The notes below the pieces were generated by a model. It did not search any database and was not told the origin of the DNA. It was given only the letters and a program-made list of their open reading frames with translations. From an uncultured Collinsella sp. (GTDB taxonomy: Bacteria > Actinomycetota > Coriobacteriia > Coriobacteriales > Coriobacteriaceae): 6,919 nt of DNA. The position numbers and the translations under genes are program-made. Position 1 is the first letter of the stretch; each line of letters opens with the position of its first letter. Location: the NCBI GenBank assembly GCA_902495985.1, contig CABUZF010000061.1, forward strand, positions 1 to 6,919, given 5' to 3'. Shown piece by piece: positions 4,895 to 6,919 of the stretch.

Positions 4895-6919
4895 ATGGTC
4901 GAGCAACTTTCGCTGTTTGGTTCGCCGGAACCGGAGGAAGCTCCGAAGTCCGCGGCTCCTGCCGCCGCCCCGGCGCAGCCCGAGCCCGCACCTGAGCCCA
5001 TCGCCGCCTATGCGAGCGTGGTTCTCGACATCCCGACGCGTGCGCTGTCCGAGCCGTTTGCCTATGGCATTCCTCAACCCCTTGCTAGCGAAGCGCAGAT
5101 CGGATCCACGGTCCTGGTCCACTTTGGCAACCGTGCCGCCGCAGGCTATATCGTCGATATTGCGCCCGAACTGGGCGACTTGCAAGGCAACATTACCCTC
5201 GACACCGCGCGCATCAAGCCCATCGAGACCATCCTCAGCAAACCGCTCTTTGGCGCCGAGTCCGCCCGTATTGCACGTTGGATGAGCCGCGAGTATGTTG
5301 CGACGCTTTCCGAGTGCCTGCGCCTGTTCTTGCCTCCGGGCGGAAGCCCGCGCGTGGTCAAGGGCGATGACGGCGTGTGGACCGTTGAGCGCCCCGCAGT
5401 CAAACCCATCCAAAACCGCTGGGTCATGCTCACGCCCGAGGGTTTCGACTACACGCCGCCAAAGACCGCGGTCCGTCAGCGTCAGCTCATCGAGGCGCTC
5501 CAGTGCGGCCCGGTCACGACGCGCGACCTCAACCTGCTCTATAACAGTATGTCGGCGACCATCAAGGCGCTCGAAAAACGCGGCGTCGTGGTGGTGGAGG
5601 AGCGCCGTGCCTGGCGCGGTTGCAGCGAGCAGACCACGCTGTCCTCGGCAAGCGGCAAGGCGCCGGTCTCTCTTACCAACGGCCAGCAACAGGCACTCGC
5701 GCAGATTGAGCGCGCCCGTCTGGACGCTCATGGCGACGTGGTGCTGGTCGACGGCGTCACCGGCTCCGGCAAAACCGAGGTCTACCTCTCGGCGATTGAG
5801 CGCGTGCTGGCGACCGGCCGTTCGGCCTGCGTGCTCGTGCCCGAGATCTCGCTTACGGCCCAGACCGTCGGCCGCTTCCGTTCGCGCTTTGGCGAGACGG
5901 TCGCCGTGTTCCATTCGCGCCTTTCGGCCGGCGAGCGTCTGGACCAGTGGGATATGGTCGCCAGCGGTGCGGCCCGCGTGGTAGTCGGCGCCCGCTCGGC
6001 GCTCTTTTGCCCGCTCAGCGACCTTGGTCTCATCATCATCGACGAGGAGCACGAGACCAGCTACAAGCAGGGCTCTAGTCCGCGCTACCATGCGCGCGAG
6101 GTGGCGGCCGAGATGGCGCGGCGCTACCGCTGCCCGCTCGTGTTGGGCTCCGCCACGCCCTCGGCCGAGGCCCTCGACCGCTGCCGCCGTGGCACGTATA
6201 ACGGTGCCACCTGGACGCGCGTCGAGATGCCCGAGCGCCCGGGACACGCCGTGCTGCCGACAGTCCGCATTGCCGACCTGCGCCGCGAGTTCTCGCACGG
6301 CAGCCGCTCTATGTTCTCAAAACCCTTGATGGAAGGTCTGGAGCGTGTGGTCGAGCGCCGCGAGAAGGCAGTGCTACTACATAACCGCCGTGGCTTTGCG
6401 CCGTTCCTGATGTGCCGCGAGTGCGGCTGCGTCCCAACCTGCAACCACTGCTCCACCGCGCTTACGTATCACGAGCGCACGCACACGCTGCAGTGTCACA
6501 CCTGCGGATCGTCTTGGCGCGTGCAGCCGTATCCCGCGCCCACGAGTCGTTGCCCCAAATGCGGTAGCCGCTATCTGGCAAAAATGGGCCTGGGCACTCA
6601 GCAGATCGAGGACGCAGTGCACCAGATGCTGCCCGAGGATGTCGCCATCATTTGCATGGATGCCGATTCCACGCGCGGCAAGGATGCGCACAAAAAACTG
6701 CTCGAGCAGTTCGATGCCGCCGATTGTGCGGTGCTGCTGGGCACGCAGATGATCGCCAAGGGCCTTGACTTTCCCGAGGTCACGCTTGTGGGCGTGGTCA
6801 ATGCCGACTTTGCATTAAAGCTGCCCGATTTTAGAGCGGGGGAGCGCGCCTACGATTTGCTGGAGCAGGTCGCGGGCCGCGCCGGTCGCGGCGATCGCCC
6901 TGGTGAGGTCATCATCCAG
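4895..6919 (+). CDS. priA: Primosomal replication-restart helicase PriA (partial, C-terminus missing)
   Basis: PriA recognises abandoned replication forks, unwinds the lagging arm 3'-to-5' with ATP and starts reloading of the replicative helicase. The window holds 675 residues; the E. coli protein has 732. Residues 1-38 are an extension: MVEQLSLFG, then a Pro/Ala/Glu-rich tether. From about 39 comes the 3'-DNA-binding domain (VVLDIPTRALSEPFAYGIP), then a winged-helix region. The helicase starts at LTNGQQQAL (260), with Walker A GVTGSGKTE (Lys293), DEEH (383-386), GTQMIAKGLDFP (from 616) and QVAGRAGR (658-665). Eight cysteines for two zinc sites are at 507, 510, 516, 519, 534, 537, 553 and 556. 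Their spacing matches E. coli PriA except for six extra residues between 537 and 553. Cys512 is additional. The tether and the QLSLF motif are absent from E. coli PriA. The terminator of gltX lies just upstream. Confidence 0.97.
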   Translation, partial: MVEQLSLFGSPEPEEAPKSAAPAAAPAQPEPAPEPIAAYASVVLDIPTRALSEPFAYGIPQPLASEAQIGSTVLVHFGNRAAAGYIVDIAPELGDLQGNITLDTARIKPIETILSKPLFGAESARIARWMSREYVATLSECLRLFLPPGGSPRVVKGDDGVWTVERPAVKPIQNRWVMLTPEGFDYTPPKTAVRQRQLIEALQCGPVTTRDLNLLYNSMSATIKALEKRGVVVVEERRAWRGCSEQTTLSSASGKAPVSLTNGQQQALAQIERARLDAHGDVVLVDGVTGSGKTEVYLSAIERVLATGRSACVLVPEISLTAQTVGRFRSRFGETVAVFHSRLSAGERLDQWDMVASGAARVVVGARSALFCPLSDLGLIIIDEEHETSYKQGSSPRYHAREVAAEMARRYRCPLVLGSATPSAEALDRCRRGTYNGATWTRVEMPERPGHAVLPTVRIADLRREFSHGSRSMFSKPLMEGLERVVERREKAVLLHNRRGFAPFLMCRECGCVPTCNHCSTALTYHERTHTLQCHTCGSSWRVQPYPAPTSRCPKCGSRYLAKMGLGTQQIEDAVHQMLPEDVAIICMDADSTRGKDAHKKLLEQFDAADCAVLLGTQMIAKGLDFPEVTLVGVVNADFALKLPDFRAGERAYDLLEQVAGRAGRGDRPGEVIIQ
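4904..4918 (+). other. Predicted beta-clamp-binding motif at the PriA N-terminus
   Basis: Codons 4-8 of priA read Gln-Leu-Ser-Leu-Phe. This matches exactly the bacterial sliding-clamp-binding consensus QL[S/D]LF found in polymerases and other clamp partners. It is followed by a flexible, proline-rich stretch (residues about 10-36), so it would be exposed and tethered. The match is seen in the sequence; clamp binding is inferred. Confidence 0.6.

Noticed and set aside
4664..6298. Open frame of 544 codons on the minus strand across the end of gltX and most of priA
   Set aside because: Very long, but fully antisense to two certain genes and rich in Arg/Ala/Gly without domains; it also spans the gltX terminator hairpin. 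It is explained by GC-rich codon bias.

Overview
This is a high-GC bacterial chromosome segment carrying four housekeeping genes. The protein types, the GC-rich codon use and the intergenic repeats fit an actinobacterium of the class Coriobacteriia, most like Collinsella. That placement is an inference from the look of the proteins and was not tested by a search.

Layout. Bases 1-1385 (minus strand) hold most of a single-chain, iron-sulfur-dependent L-serine ammonia-lyase in beta-ACT-alpha order; its C-terminus runs off the left edge. Bases 1386-1727 are non-coding and contain a 121-bp palindromic element with perfect 26-bp arms (1441-1561) and the metK rho-independent terminator (1651-1690). 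Bases 1728-3008 (minus) are metK, S-adenosylmethionine synthetase. Bases 3009-3330 are a divergent intergenic region. It holds a small hairpin and a candidate promoter on the metK side, then a REP-like inverted repeat (3114-3211) extended by extra direct copies of its 15-bp core (to 3251), then a candidate gltX promoter. Bases 3331-4806 (plus) are gltX, glutamyl-tRNA synthetase, followed by a terminator (4830-4863). Bases 4895-6919 (plus) are priA, the primosomal replication-restart helicase, cut by the right edge after 675 residues.

How the genes relate. The four genes serve separate core functions: serine catabolism, methyl-donor synthesis, tRNA charging and fork restart. Nothing suggests one joint pathway. 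metK and gltX are divergent. gltX and priA are co-directional but separated by a strong hairpin, so priA probably depends partly on read-through or has its own promoter.

No clearly new multi-gene system is visible. The observations most worth following are (1) a perfect beta-clamp-binding pentapeptide, QLSLF, at residues 4-8 of PriA on a Pro/Ala-rich tether that E. coli PriA lacks, (2) the long palindromic element upstream of the serine dehydratase, and (3) the REP-like repeat expansion between metK and gltX.
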